Positions 10,282-20,622 of a stretch of 64,000 nucleotides of DNA are shown one piece after another. The stretch lies in assembly GCA_033032175.1 (NCBI GenBank), contig CM065323.1, forward strand, positions 1 through 64,000. The letters are read 5' to 3'. Positions within the stretch are counted from its first letter, which is position 1. Each line of letters opens with the position of its first letter. Below the pieces are notes generated by a model that saw only the letters and a list, made by a program, of their open reading frames with translations, had not been told where the DNA came from and made no database searches. The translations under genes were made by a program, and so were the position numbers. Origin of the DNA: Saturnia japonica (taxonomy: Eukaryota > Arthropoda > Insecta > Lepidoptera > Saturniidae).

Positions 10282-13200
10282 TTACGGCGGCAGGAGGTCA
10301 TTCCTGACCCTGCGCCGCCGGGTTCGTCGACCGCGGGAGGGGAGCTCTGACGTCTGCTCCCTCTCCCTCTCCGCCGCCTCCTTTGCGAGCATGACGTCCT
10401 CGCAGAATGAGGCGACGGAGTTCCACCCGCTCTCACTCGCAACCATGGACGAAACGACGGTCGGGAGTGAGAGATCGGGCCCTATAGCCGCGATGAGGTC
10501 GCGGCGTGACGAGTCCCATGCGGGACAGGCGGCCAGTGTGTGCTGCGCGTTATCGACCGCGCAGCCACAATGATGGCACCCAGTCGTTGGCTCTCGGCCT
10601 ATGCGACACAGGTAACTCCCGAAACATCCGTGTCCCGAGAGCACCTGCGTCAGCCGGAAGGTTAAGGTGCCGTGCCGCCTCCGTACCCATGCCGTCAAAT
10701 GAGGCCTCACGGCCTCGACGGTCGTCACGCCGGCGCTGGGGTGCTCCAGTCGTCGGTCCCACTCCGCCATGACCAGGATCTGGTGCAGCTCTGCCCTTCG
10801 CGCCTCGATCTCACGAGGCGCATGTCGTATTCCTCTCTTTAACGCCTCGCCGCGCCACCTGTAGAGCGACGCGAGGGCTTCCGCCTCCAGATCCCATGGC
10901 GGAGATCCGGCCAGTAGGGAGGCCGCCTCGAAGGAGATCGTGCGATATCCCCGGGCTGCTCTGACGGTCATCGCTCTCTGCGGTTTGCGCAGAGCGGCGA
11001 TATTAAGGGCCGCCAGGTTCTCAGCCCACACCGGGGCCCCGTAAAGGGCCATGGACCGCACGATCCCCATGTAGAGCCTTCGGCACGCGGAATTTGGACC
11101 CCCCAGGTTGGGCAACAGCCGCGCTAACGCGGCCGCAGCGCCCATAAGACGAGGGGTCAGCTGCCTGAAGTGCTCTACAAAGTCCCATCGGCTATCCAGA
11201 ACGAGTCCAAGATATTTCATATTGGACTAGATGCCGATTGGGACGCCTCCCACGATGATCTGGGACCCTCTCGGTGGCGCATTCCGAGGCCCATGGAAAC
11301 ACAGAGCCTCAGATTTTTGCAGCGCCACATTTAGTCCCAGACGCCGGATCCTACCGACGACGTGTGCCACCCCAGCGGTTGCCAATATCGCGGCTTCGCG
11401 GTGCGACTTAGCTCTCGACGTGACCAGTGTGTCGTCGGCATAACACACGACACTGAGGCCACGGAGGAGCGCACCGCGCAACACCCAGTCGTATCCGATG
11501 TTCCAGAGAAGAGGGCCCAAAACTGACCCCTGGGGAACACCGGATACGACGTCTCGCCGACACATTCCACTCCGACCCGGGAAGACTACATACCTCTCGG
11601 AGAGGTACGCCCCGACTATGCGGCGGAGGTAGGACGGCACTCCGTGAAATCGGAGCGCCTCTCTAATTGTGGCCCAGGGCAAGGTGTTAAAGGCATTTGC
11701 GATGTCTAAAGACACCGCTATCACCACCTCGCCCCGAGCAATGGCCTCCTCCGCCAGACTCCTCACTTGCGCGATCGCGTCAATCGTGGAGCGCCCTCTG
11801 CGGAAACCGAACTGGTTCGCCGCCAAATCCGGCCCCACGTGCGTTAAATGGCCGACGAGGCGGTTTGCAATCACTCTCTCGAAGAGTTTGCCCACCTCGT
11901 CGAGCAGCACAATGGGGCGGTACGCGGACGGCGAGTCCGCCGGGCGCCCCGGCTTTTGGAGCAGGACTAGACGGCCGGTTTTCCACTTCGACGGAAACCG
12001 GCCCTGCTCCAGACACACGCTGAGGAGTCCCAATAGTCGGGGCTCGAGGACCTCTTGGGCCAGGACCCACGCTCGACCAGGCAGGCCGTCGGGCCCTGGG
12101 GCGGTGTTTTTGGCCGCGAGGCGTTTCACCGCCGCCCTCAATTCTTCCCGGGTCACGTCGGGCACGTCGTCTCGGTCCACGTCGGGCTCGGCCGCGGGCG
12201 GAGCCATGTGGGGAGGTGAAAACTCCTCCCTGGAGGGAAACAGAGCGCTCACCACCTCCTCGAGGAACTCTGACTGGAGACTCTGGGTTATCGGGGGGGC
12301 CCATTGGCGAAATTTGCCGCGTACCATCCTGTACGGGCGGCCCCACGGATCCCGATTGAGCGTCTCCAGGAATTCCTCTCTGGCCAGAGCTTTTGCGCGC
12401 TCAATGGCCCGTCGGAGCGTGAGCTTAGCTGCTCTGTAACCCTCATGCAGCTCCACCTCTCCGGGGCTTGCGACCTGCGAATGACGTCGTCTGCGCCTTA
12501 TCCTGGTGTACTGGCGGCGCGCTGCTACGCAAAGTGCACGCAGCTGCGCGATTTCAGCGTTCCACCAGTACACCTGGCGCTTAGCTGGACGACGCCCAAC
12601 TCTCGGCATCGCCGCGTCACATATATGCGACACTGCGGCTCGCAGTCGCTCCGCCCCATCTTCGACATCGGCAGGCCTCTCGGGTGTTCCATCCATCACC
12701 CAGGCTTGCACGATGGCGGCCTCGACGAACACCTCGCGATCGAGGCGTCCCAGAGCCCAACGTGGACTGTCCTCTTCCAGGGCTCTCGGGACCGGTCGTC
12801 CCGAGGTCTGGGCGGACACTTCAAACTGTATGTAAAGATGGTCCGAAAGTGTCTCTACCCCCTCCAGGACTCTCCAGTCCCGAACACGGCGTGCTATTGC
12901 AGGGCTACCGAACGATAGGTCCACTATGGATTCGCCCTGCGGTCGCACACACGTGTTTATTGAGCCCCTGTTAAGGACGAGTAGGCCTGATGTTACGGCC
13001 CACTCTTCCAGCGCCTCACCCCTATTGTCCGTGGATGGGGAACCCCAAGCCGTAGATTTGGCGTTGAAGTCCCCGAGGACTAGGACAGGGTGAGGGTGGC
13101 TGCCCGAGACGACAGTGCCCAACTCCACCAAAAGTGCCTCGAAGTCGGCGAGACTCCATCGAGGGGGTGCGTACACCCCCACCACCACGATGTCGCCGAG

Positions 13201-13440
13201 ACGCGCCGCCACGTATCCCTGGCCCTCCTTGATGTTAGCGAAGGGCGGGGAACCGGCGGCGGGTCGGGAAATGATGGCCACCGAGCCATCTCGATCTCCC
13301 GCCCAGTTATCTCGAGGCGGCACGAAGTATGGCTCGGCTATCACGGCGACGCTGATTGACCACTGTGCCATGCTTTGGACTAGCATGTCCTGCGCACTGG
13401 CACAGTGGTTCAGATTCCCTTGGAGAATACGAATAGACAT
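10282..13440 (-). pseudogene. ORF2 (endonuclease-reverse transcriptase) of A1, one stop codon
   Basis: Polyprotein of about 1050 codons. The N-terminal apurinic-like endonuclease shows NLNHC, AEPYFVPP, VLGDFNAKS and a late SDHLYIQF motif; in TRAS-type elements this domain gives telomere-repeat specificity. RT motifs follow (APGPDG, DIANAFNTLPW, CYADDTLV), then a C-terminal Cys/His motif (CHHCGCA...H...C). The ATG at 13440 lies two bases after the ORF1 stop (TAATAATG), an arrangement suited to termination-reinitiation. An in-frame TAG at 11227-11229 replaces a codon that is GAG in A2 and A3, cutting the protein within the thumb region; the frame stays open on both sides. Confidence 0.88.
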
Positions 13441-13442
13441 TA

Positions 13443-15617
13443 TTAATTGGCTTCTTCCATCTCCTCCGTCTGGACCGTCGTCGGCGCTTTAGGAACAGCC
13501 GACGAGGTCAGGGGCTGTGTCGGGGTTTTTCCCCTCTTCCCCCTCCTTCTTTTCTTGGGTGGCGACGACGCAACGCATGTCTTGCCGCCCACCCGGTGCC
13601 CAGCAGGTTTACCCGCACCTGCACATATTAAACAATGCGGGTCCGCTGTACAGCCTGCCGCCTTATGGCCGGGTTGACTGCAGCGATAGCAGAGTGCACT
13701 GCAGTCAACTTCTGAGGAGCATTTTGCCCCCAGATGACCGGCCTGAAGGCAGCGGAAACACCTCTGTGAGCGGGGCTGCAAGACTTTTACTCGCGCCGAC
13801 ACCCAACCCACCAATAGCTTACGGCCGTCGCCGAGTTTTTTGGCCACCGTCACTGGGAACGAAACCACGGCCGTTCCAGCCCCATCAAAGCTGGGGCGTG
13901 GATCAGTTGCCTTAACGTGCTCTGGGGGGCATTCCCCAGCACGTGCAACGGCGGCAATTAGCTTCTCCACTGTAACGGAGTCATCAAGGCCTGAGATGCG
14001 CACGTCTGCACACCTCATCGGCCTGGTTACTCGTATATCCTCAGCTGGAAAGGACGCCCTAATTTTTTCTGCAAGGGCGTCTGCTTGCAGACCACTCGTG
14101 GCACCTGGAACCTCTAAGAGGGCAGCCCCTGTTGCCGCCCTTCTATAGTTGACGCCCTCAATGCCTAGAGCGCCAAGGTCGACCTGCTCCCATGTTTTCG
14201 TTAGCACCTCCCTGTAGGTGATGCCCCTCTTCGCAGCCTCAGGTTGAAGTGTTATAACCACCGCAGTGGATTTGGAGGTGCGAAGTTTGGGGGCTCTGTT
14301 CCTTTTTGGAGGTGCTTTTGTAGCCGCCTTTTTCTTATTCTTCTTTGTGGCCTTACCCCCCTTACCTACTAACACCCACTCCCCTTGAGTGGGTTTAGGA
14401 GTGGCCACCTTCTCGCTGTAGGAAGCTTGAGGGGCGGGTGTAGTCGTCGACTTGGAACCGGCTTTCCCCGCTTTTTCTCTGCCATTCTTCTCAGCTGCTT
14501 GCCGGGATTCAGGCTGCCGCGGAGGACCACTTTTAGGTGCTCTCGTTTTCGCAATCTGCGCAGCCTTTCTATCCGCCGCCAATGGAGGGCGGAGTTGTCT
14601 TTCTGGGAGAAGCCTATCCTCCAAGGCCTCGAAGCGAGCACTCATTATGTTGAGTATGCGCTCGAACTTCTGGTCAATGTCAGAATTCTCGCTCCGAGGC
14701 CTCCCTGGCAACGGCGGAAACTCCTCCCTCCTCCTTGGAGCCGGAGAAGTTGAAGAGTCCAGTCCTGTCTCTGTCGCTGTGACTAGAGAGACTTCAGCTC
14801 CTGGCGATGGCTGGCGGACCTTATTCAGGTCTGCTCTCATTAACGTGAGCTCCTTCCGAAGCTCTGCCAGTTCTTCCGCTTGTCTGGTGTTCGTCTCCTC
14901 TAGCCTTGCGTACGCTGCTTGGACCCTCGCCAACTCCTCGGTGGTGGTCCGACTGCGGTATTGTTCCACTGCATCCTTAATGGACACAGCCGCATCCTTG
15001 AGGGCCTTCTGGAAAGTGCCTTTTAGGTTCGCCGATTTTTTGGCGACTTTGAGGATCACCTCCACGTCGCCCAGCACCCTTTCACTTAATTGGGAGGAGA
15101 GCTCTTCCTCCGGAGCAGTGGCAATCTCTTTAGCGGACCTGTTGTATCGTGCCCGCGATGCCTCCTCCGCCAACTCTTCTTCAGCTGTTAAGCGAAGCAA
15201 CTCCTCTTTCTTCCGGATATAATCTTCCTTCACCTTTGCCAACCCCACATATTCTCCTGTAGTTGGGGGCCGCCCCCTACCCTTTTTGGGGATAGAAACT
15301 GGCGTTTGCGTCTGGTCAGCACCTTCGACCTTCCTTTTCCGCCAGAAGGAGCTTGGCGGAGCGTCCTCAGCGCCAGACAGAGGGTTTTCAGAAGACCCTA
15401 CCGTCACCATAGAGGCCTCGCTTGACTCGCTACACACTGACAACCTGTCTAGTGAAGGGTCCCTTACGATAGCCACAACGGGGTTGAATTCACCTTCGCG
15501 ACCATCCACTTTTCTCTCCTCGCACGTAACTCCACTAGTGGAGCCACCGTCCTCGTCCTTCTTAAAACTAGGTATATTTACAATATTTACAGAGGTTTTT
15601 TTAAAAGGTTTGCTCAT
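13443..15617 (-). CDS. Gag-like ORF1 protein of A1
   Basis: 724 residues from the ATG at 15617; upstream codons in the same frame belong to the 5'UTR shared with G4. It is an RNA-binding Gag. An AT-hook-like motif, KKGRGRPP, sits at residues 111-118. A coiled-coil-prone segment follows (about 140-290), then a K/P-rich linker, the Gag core with TAVVITLQPEA, and three zinc knuckles near the C-terminus (CFRCLQAGHLGAKC, CYRC-x4-GH-x4-C, CLIC...GHRVGG). The stop is two bases ahead of the ORF2 start. The frame is intact. Confidence 0.85.
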   Translation of the reverse strand: MSKPFKKTSVNIVNIPSFKKDEDGGSTSGVTCEERKVDGREGEFNPVVAIVRDPSLDRLSVCSESSEASMVTVGSSENPLSGAEDAPPSSFWRKRKVEGADQTQTPVSIPKKGRGRPPTTGEYVGLAKVKEDYIRKKEELLRLTAEEELAEEASRARYNRSAKEIATAPEEELSSQLSERVLGDVEVILKVAKKSANLKGTFQKALKDAAVSIKDAVEQYRSRTTTEELARVQAAYARLEETNTRQAEELAELRKELTLMRADLNKVRQPSPGAEVSLVTATETGLDSSTSPAPRRREEFPPLPGRPRSENSDIDQKFERILNIMSARFEALEDRLLPERQLRPPLAADRKAAQIAKTRAPKSGPPRQPESRQAAEKNGREKAGKAGSKSTTTPAPQASYSEKVATPKPTQGEWVLVGKGGKATKKNKKKAATKAPPKRNRAPKLRTSKSTAVVITLQPEAAKRGITYREVLTKTWEQVDLGALGIEGVNYRRAATGAALLEVPGATSGLQADALAEKIRASFPAEDIRVTRPMRCADVRISGLDDSVTVEKLIAAVARAGECPPEHVKATDPRPSFDGAGTAVVSFPVTVAKKLGDGRKLLVGWVSARVKVLQPRSQRCFRCLQAGHLGAKCSSEVDCSALCYRCSQPGHKAAGCTADPHCLICAGAGKPAGHRVGGKTCVASSPPKKRRRGKRGKTPTQPLTSSAVPKAPTTVQTEEMEEAN

Positions 15618-16116
15618 TTTTGTTCCCACGATTGTGGGGGAAGTAACGGTCCACCCAGGCAGTGCCCCCTGTGCCTGGGTAAGCCTAGCGTAACCCGTCA
15701 AGAGAGTCGGCCGGTTCTCTGACGGGGGTCGCACTCGTGACTGGTCTCCCACCAGCCACGCATCCCCTCGCGGTGCGCCGCCGCTTGGGATTAGGGTAAT
15801 TTTTTATAGAGGTTTTCTTCCTCGCGGTCCGGGCGGTGAAGCCAAGACCCTCGGTCCCATGCGAAGCCGCGAGACGTGACCACGTCACTCCCGATGGGAT
15901 TACGAGATCGTCGGCGACAAGCCGAACAAGTTGTCCAACCTGCCCGCCCGACGGCAGTGTGAGTGCACGCCGAGCCCGCCAACACGCTACGTCTTCGAAC
16001 CCTCTAAATAGAAGATGAACGGTAAACGTCGCCCCCCCGTCAGGTATTAGCCGTCGGCCGAGAAGCGGCCGCCGTTGCCCGGGATGCACCACGCGGAGGT
16101 TCCTGACTCGCACCCC
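15618..16116 (-). promoter_or_regulatory. Structured 5'UTR of A1 (type I)
   Basis: Non-coding leader rich in inverted repeats: CCCAC/GTGGG (about 15626-15640), an 8-bp stem CCCAGGCA/TGCCTGGG (about 15654-15680), AGAGA/TCTCT near 15702-15720 and a GAGG/CCTC hairpin (15808-15824) of the kind arrayed in N elements. The inner part is almost the same in G4, where the first hairpin keeps its stem while its loop changes. Internal promoters are usual in this clade; I cannot identify one. Confidence 0.6.
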
Positions 16117-16130
16117 CTACCAACCTAACC
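16117..16130. repeat. 14-bp target duplication of G4, left copy
   Basis: CTACCAACCTAACC, exactly repeated at 18500-18513 on the other side of G4. It contains the telomeric CCTAACC and overlaps the A1 duplication, showing that G4 inserted at the A1 boundary. Confidence 0.85.
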
Positions 16131-18499
16131 TTTTTTTTTTTTTTTTTTTTTTTTACGTGGAGAAACCCATCATGGGTACACACCCGCCCGGGGGGACGAG
16201 TGGTTATGTGAGACTCCTACTCACTAAAACTCCACGGTGTACCATCAGCCGCCATAGTGGGGCGCGCGGGCACTGCGGTTGCAATCGGCCGCGACGCCCC
16301 GGCGGCCGGCCCCAGTCGGGCCCCGGCGCTAAAGGGAGACAGTCTGGTACAACCCCAACTGTCTCCCAGACGGCTGAACCAGTGCAATGGGAAGACGGGC
16401 CCCCCGACCCGTCTCCCCTTGGTCCAGCAAGGACAGAGGAGAGAGGCGTGTAAGCACCCCCCACCTACTGCCCAACGTCTACGCTAATGTCCAGCGGAGA
16501 ACTAAGCACTGGCTGAACCCGCCCTTTTACGGAAGGTGGCCGACAGCTGACGCCCCCCATGTAATGGCCTGCTGGCCTCCCGCTATCGGCACAGTAGGCG
16601 CAATGAAGCGCCTCAGCCTCACACTCTTGCGCTCTGTGACCCGGCTTCCCGCACCGGAAACACAGCCCCCCCCTATCAACCGTCGATGGGCAAGTAGGCC
16701 GCGTATGACCCAAGCCCAAACACCTGAAGCACCTCAGAGGCTTTTGCTCCAGGAGATGGACTCGGGCCGAACTCCATCCTACCAGGAGGCGTCCCCCCTC
16801 AACGAGTACTTTCGCCGCGGTGACAGGGAGGGACATATGGACTCTTCCCAAGGTTCTCCCCGAGGTCTGGATTTCCCCCACCCTAATTTCATCTGTCGCG
16901 CACCCTCCCTTGGTCGCGACAGCTGCCACCACCTCTTCCTTCGACACCGAGTCATCCAGGCCAACGATGCGGACGTCCACACGCTTCATTGGCCTGCCTA
17001 TAGTGGCCACGCCCTCTAATGCCATCCGGAGGCAATGTGCCAACTTATCGGCCTGTGTCGCGCCTTGGGCTCCGGGGATCTCAATGACCCTGGCGCCCGT
17101 AGCGGTCTCTCTGACCGATAAATCCTCGATGCCCAGGGCGGGCAAGTCAGACGCCAATCGTGCCCTCAGAAAGGCCTCCTTGTAGCTCACCCCCTGAGCC
17201 ACTGCCTCAGGCTGCAGCGTTATAAGCACTGCAGCTGAGCGTGGGGGCGAGGGGAGCTTAGGCTTCGGCTTTTGCCCAGGCGTACCCTTCTGGAGAGCAG
17301 GAGCAACCGGCGCAGCCACCGCTGGCACCGAATGTGTCGCCACCTTCTTCTTCTTTTTGCGACGAGCCACAACCGTGGTCCACGCCGCATCGGAATCCGT
17401 CGGTGCCGGAAGGCGTGCCCATTCCATACCCAGGACAGGCACTTGAGAGGACGCCGTCAGCCCGGCATCGCAGAGCGAAGGCATCGCGCGAGGCACAGGC
17501 TTGGGACCTGAAGTCTTTGTTCCAGTGGTGCTGGCAGCCGTCGGTCTCTTGTCTGCGGCCAAAGGAGGACGAGGACGAGTCACTGGGACTAAGCGGTCCT
17601 CTAACACCACCAGGCGGGCGTTCATCTCACCAAAAGACTTCTGAAATGTACGCTCCAGGCCCTGGATAGCAACCGCTATGGACTCCTGCCCCTGAGGCCC
17701 TGACAGAGACTCAGGAGATGGTGGAGGAACCTCCTTTCTCGCGTCGGCCTCCTGACGCATATCCAGAATCTCTGCCTTAACCTGCACGAGCTCTCGGCGG
17801 AGCCTCGATATCATGCGCCGAAGGCAAAGCGTCTCCTCGGTCACAGTGCGTGTCAACGCCGTGGACACAATCTCTTGTAGGACACTGGCCGATCCCTTCA
17901 GGTCTTTAATAGACGTCCTTTTTAGATTGCCAGACTTCTTGCAGACGTCGTATATCTTGGCAATCTTTTCGCCAGCCAGAGCTCTTAGCATATCGGGGTC
18001 AAGGGTTTCGATGGCCTGTTCCTCCTCAACCCAGAGCTCCTCACTAGCTCCCTTCTCCTCATCAACCTCTGGCCCTTTCCAGGAAGCTGCATCGCCAGTA
18101 TCTGCATGCCTCTGACCCGCCGAAGACCCTAGGTCATGTGCCCTACCCCTCTGGGCCGTTGTTACTTTCGGGGCTATTACTGGATCTAATGTAAGCGGTT
18201 CCCCTACCCGCTTTAGACCCCCCGCACTTCCCTCGTCACTCACCACATTTCCACGACATTCCTTAAACCTAAGTGTTAAAATTTTTGGGTTAGTTTCACT
18301 CATTGTTGTTCCCACGAGAGTGGGGGAAGAGAAGGTCCACCCAGGCAGTGCCCCCTGTGCCTGGGTAAGCCTAACGTAACCCGTCAGAGAGTCGGCCGGT
18401 TCTCTGACGGGGGTCGCACTCGTGACTGGACTCCCCCCAGCCACGCATCCCCTCGTGGTGCGCCGCCACTTGGGATTGGGGTGATTTTTTATAGAGGTT
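16131..18499 (-). mobile_element. Gag-only TRAS-like element G4, best-preserved copy
   Basis: 2369 bp bounded by an exact 14-bp target duplication. It consists of a type I 5'UTR (18304-18499), one intact Gag ORF, a 3'UTR of about 310 bp and a 24-nt poly(A) tail (poly(T) 16131-16154). There is no room and no trace of ORF2: the Gag stop is followed by the same 3'UTR that follows the ORF2 stop in B1. The 5' end stops inside a hairpin present in the A1 leader, so a short 5' loss is possible. It is a non-autonomous element needing an RT in trans (inference). Confidence 0.85.
16465..18303 (-). CDS. Gag-like protein of gag-only element G4
   Basis: 612 residues from the ATG at 18303, chosen because upstream in-frame codons lie in the leader shared with A1. 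An acidic N-terminus is followed by a coiled-coil-prone region (IETLDPDMLRAL and following, about residues 95-250), a basic linker with KKKKK, the core with SAAVLITLQPEAV and three zinc knuckles near the C-terminus (CFRCLGLGHTRPTC, CFRCGKPGHRAQEC, CAYC...GHYMGG). The frame is fully open, unlike the other G copies. The protein should bind its own RNA; by analogy with HeT-A Gag it could direct RNPs to telomeres, which is inference only. Confidence 0.85.
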   Translation of the reverse strand: MSETNPKILTLRFKECRGNVVSDEGSAGGLKRVGEPLTLDPVIAPKVTTAQRGRAHDLGSSAGQRHADTGDAASWKGPEVDEEKGASEELWVEEEQAIETLDPDMLRALAGEKIAKIYDVCKKSGNLKRTSIKDLKGSASVLQEIVSTALTRTVTEETLCLRRMISRLRRELVQVKAEILDMRQEADARKEVPPPSPESLSGPQGQESIAVAIQGLERTFQKSFGEMNARLVVLEDRLVPVTRPRPPLAADKRPTAASTTGTKTSGPKPVPRAMPSLCDAGLTASSQVPVLGMEWARLPAPTDSDAAWTTVVARRKKKKKVATHSVPAVAAPVAPALQKGTPGQKPKPKLPSPPRSAAVLITLQPEAVAQGVSYKEAFLRARLASDLPALGIEDLSVRETATGARVIEIPGAQGATQADKLAHCLRMALEGVATIGRPMKRVDVRIVGLDDSVSKEEVVAAVATKGGCATDEIRVGEIQTSGRTLGRVHMSLPVTAAKVLVEGGRLLVGWSSARVHLLEQKPLRCFRCLGLGHTRPTCPSTVDRGGLCFRCGKPGHRAQECEAEALHCAYCADSGRPAGHYMGGVSCRPPSVKGRVQPVLSSPLDISVDVGQ

Positions 18500-18513
18500 C
18501 TACCAACCTAACC
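18500..18513. repeat. 14-bp target duplication of G4, right copy
   Basis: CTACCAACCTAACC, identical to 16117-16130; it ends at the poly(T) of N1. Confidence 0.85.
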
Positions 18514-18541
18514 TTTTTTTTTTTTTTTTTTTTTTTTTTCA

Positions 18542-18627
18542 GTTTGGGAAAACCCATCATGGGTACCCGCCCGCCGCGGAGGACAGCAGACGGGTTATGT
18601 GGGACTGTACCCACTAAAAACCCAAAC
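18542..18627 (-). promoter_or_regulatory. Conserved 3'UTR RNA fold, class GTTTGGG
   Basis: Closing stem GTTTGGG (18542-18548) with CCCAAAC (18621-18627); inner hairpin GTGGG/CCCAC (18599-18614). Both stems differ from families A, B and G on both arms yet still pair, and the tail follows directly. N2 has the same at 19448-19533. Confidence 0.75.
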
Positions 18628-18778
18628 ATCGCCTCCGGAGCGCTTGGCGTCGGGGGCACAGGAATCGCTTGCGCATTACCTCTGTGCCCACCGACAAGCG
18701 CTGCCCCCCCGAAGAGAGGCTCTCCCCACTGGAACGCCCATCACCGACCGCAGCCCCAGCCTCCGTTCAATTTTTTCA

Positions 18779-19012
18779 CGAGGTTTTATTCCTCGGTGAT
18801 TTTTTAAGGAGGTTTTCTTCCTCCGGGTTCAGGCCCACACGTCCACCAGAACCCGACGCCTGGTGATTTTTTAACGAGGTTGTCTTCCTCGGTGATTTTT
18901 TAACGAGGTTTTCTTCCTCCAGGCTCCGGCCCCGCAGGACCAGAACCCCGCCCTTGTGATTTTTTAAAGAGGTTGTCTTCCTCTCAATTTTTTAGCGAGG
19001 TTTTCTTCCTCA
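18779..19012 (-). repeat. Array of six short hairpins in N1
   Basis: Six units of the form xGAGG-7 nt-CCTCx', the loop reading TTTTCTT or near on the plus strand, usually preceded by ATTTTTTA. Stems: CGAGG/CCTCG at 18779, GGAGG/CCTCC at 18808, CGAGG/CCTCG at 18875, GAGG/CCTC at 18905, AGAGG/CCTCT at 18968, GAGG/CCTC at 18997. The outer pair changes between units but stays complementary in four of six, which points to a selected RNA structure. Confidence 0.75.
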
Positions 19013-19411
19013 CGGTCGCAGAGGACAGGGAGAGCGGCACAACGAAACACCGACACGCCTCTTCCCCTGCGACCCCACCGCGTCCGCCATCTTTTAGCGA
19101 CGGTGGCGACCCCGTCGAGGCCGCGGAAGGTAGGGTGAGCGGCACAACGAAACACCGACACACCTCTCCCGCCGCGGCCTGTCTCCTTCAGCCGCGGTGC
19201 CTCCCATACGACACCGCGGCTCGCCTCAGCGGCGGTGGCGCCCATACACCACCGCAACCTACTGTTGGCCGCTTCTTCTGGGCTCTTATGCCCAAAGCCC
19301 TGACTAGCAGCCTCGCCTGTGGGTTCCTCTTGGCTTCACCGTGGGGGACCAAGCCACGGTTACTAAGCCCCCCGCCACGACAAGGCGGGAACCCTCCGGG
19401 GGGTCTACCAA

Positions 19412-19413
<2 letters not shown>

Positions 19414-19445
<32 letters not shown>

Positions 19446-20281
19446 CAGTTTGGGAAAACCCATCATGGGTACCCGCCCGCCGCGGAGGACAGCAGACGGG
19501 TTATGTGGGACTGTACCCACTAAAAACCCAAACATCGCCTCCGGAGCGCTTGGCGTCGGGGGCACAGGAATCGCTTGCGCATTACCTCTGTGCCCACCGA
19601 CAAGCGCTGCCCCCCCGAAGAGAGGCTCTCCCCACTGGGACGCCCATCACCGACCGCAGCCCCAGCCTCCGTTCAATTTTTCACGAGGTTTTATTCCTCG
19701 GTGATTTTTTAAGGAGGTTTTCTTCCTCCGGGTTCAGGCCCACACGTCCACCAGAACCCGACGCCTGGTGATTTTTTAACGAGGTTTTCTTCCTCCAGGC
19801 TCCGGCCCCGCAAGACCAGAACCTCGCCCTTGTTATTTTTTAAAGAGGTTTTCTTCCTCTCAATTTTTTAGCGAGGTTTTCTTCCTCACGGTCGCAGAGG
19901 ATAGGGAGAGCGGCACAACGAAACACCGATACGCCTCTTCCCCTGCGACCCCACCGCGTCCGCCATCTTTTAGCGACGGTGGCGACCCCGTCGAGGCCGC
20001 GGAAGGTAGGGTGAGCGGCACAACGAAACACCGACACACCTCTCCCGCCGCGGCCTGTCTCCTTCAGCCGCGGTGCCTCCCATACGACACCGCGGCTCGC
20101 CTCAGCGGCGGTGGCGCCCATACACCACCGCAACCTACTGTTGGCCGCTTCGTCTGGGCTCTTATGCCCAAAGCCCTGACTAGCAGCCTCGCCTGTGGGT
20201 TCCTCTTGGCTTCACCGTGGGGGACCAAGCCACGGTTACTAAGCCCCCCCCGCCACGACAAGGCGGGAACCCTCCGGGGGG

Positions 20282-20283
<2 letters not shown>
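19414..20283 (-). mobile_element. Non-coding TRAS-associated element N2
   Basis: 870 bp, nearly identical to N1: poly(T) 19414-19445, shared 3' fold (19448-19533), hairpin array with five units (about 19684-19888) and the same 5' end in a G-run (about 20276-20283). One hairpin unit present in N1 near 18875-18891 is missing. It abuts the poly(T) of B1 with no telomeric bases between, so the junction may reflect a deletion or an assembly gap. Confidence 0.75.
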
Positions 20284-20346
<63 letters not shown>

Positions 20347-20347
<1 letters not shown>

Positions 20348-20427
20348 GTGGAGAAACCCATCATGGGTACACACCCGCCCGGGGGGACGAGTGGTTATGT
20401 GAGACTCCTACTCACTAAAACTCCACG
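20347..20427 (-). promoter_or_regulatory. Conserved 3'UTR RNA fold of B1
   Basis: Closing stem CGTGGAG (20347-20353) with CTCCACG (20421-20427) and inner hairpin GTGAG/CTCAC (20399-20415). It is the same class as in the gag-only elements, which makes B-type reverse transcriptase the natural candidate to mobilise them. Confidence 0.7.
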
Positions 20428-20622
20428 GTGTACCATCCGCCGCCATACTGGGGCGACGCGGGCACTGCGCTGGCATTCTGCCGCGCCGCCCCGGCGGCCG
20501 GCCCGGCTGAACCGGGCCCCGGCCTAAATAGGAGACGGCTCAGTACACCCTAGCCGTCTCCTCCGTCCGCCGAGCCTGTGCAATGAGAAGACGGGCCCCC
20601 CGACCCGTCTCCTCTGGCTCGG

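Larger units (their letters stand above)
9927..16116 (-). mobile_element. TRAS-like two-ORF non-LTR element A1
   Basis: Complete or nearly complete element of about 6.2 kb on the minus strand: 5'UTR 15618-16116, Gag ORF1 15617-13443, ORF2 13440-10282, 3'UTR 10281-9956 and a 29-nt poly(A) tail (poly(T) 9927-9955). TACCAACCTAACC (13 bp) is repeated at 9914-9926 and 16118-16130, a target duplication within telomere-like sequence. One nonsense codon in ORF2 is the only coding defect seen. Confidence 0.88.
18514..19403 (-). mobile_element. Non-coding TRAS-associated element N1
   Basis: 890 bp with poly(A) tail (poly(T) 18514-18539), a divergent version of the shared 3' fold (18542-18627), an array of six hairpins (18779-19012) and a GC-rich 5' part with more inverted repeats (ACCGTGG/CCACGGT near 19336-19360, TGGGC/GCCCA near 19279-19295). 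No ORF of interest. N2 has the same two ends, which suggests a full-length non-autonomous element. TCTACCAACC occurs at 18499-18508 and 19404-19413, a partial target duplication. Confidence 0.75.

Noticed and set aside
19260..19400. tRNA or other small RNA gene in the hairpin-rich 5' part of N1/N2
   Set aside because: Hairpins are present but no cloverleaf, A/B boxes or known small-RNA motif could be fitted.
9909..19413. GGTTGGTA as an element-encoded 5' end common to several copies
   Set aside because: It also flanks 5'-truncated copies and forms direct repeats with the 3' flank, so target duplication explains it.
20180..20402. Lysine- or phenylalanine-rich ORFs over the 62-nt poly(T)
   Set aside because: They span the B1 tail and the N2 end; no protein is encoded.
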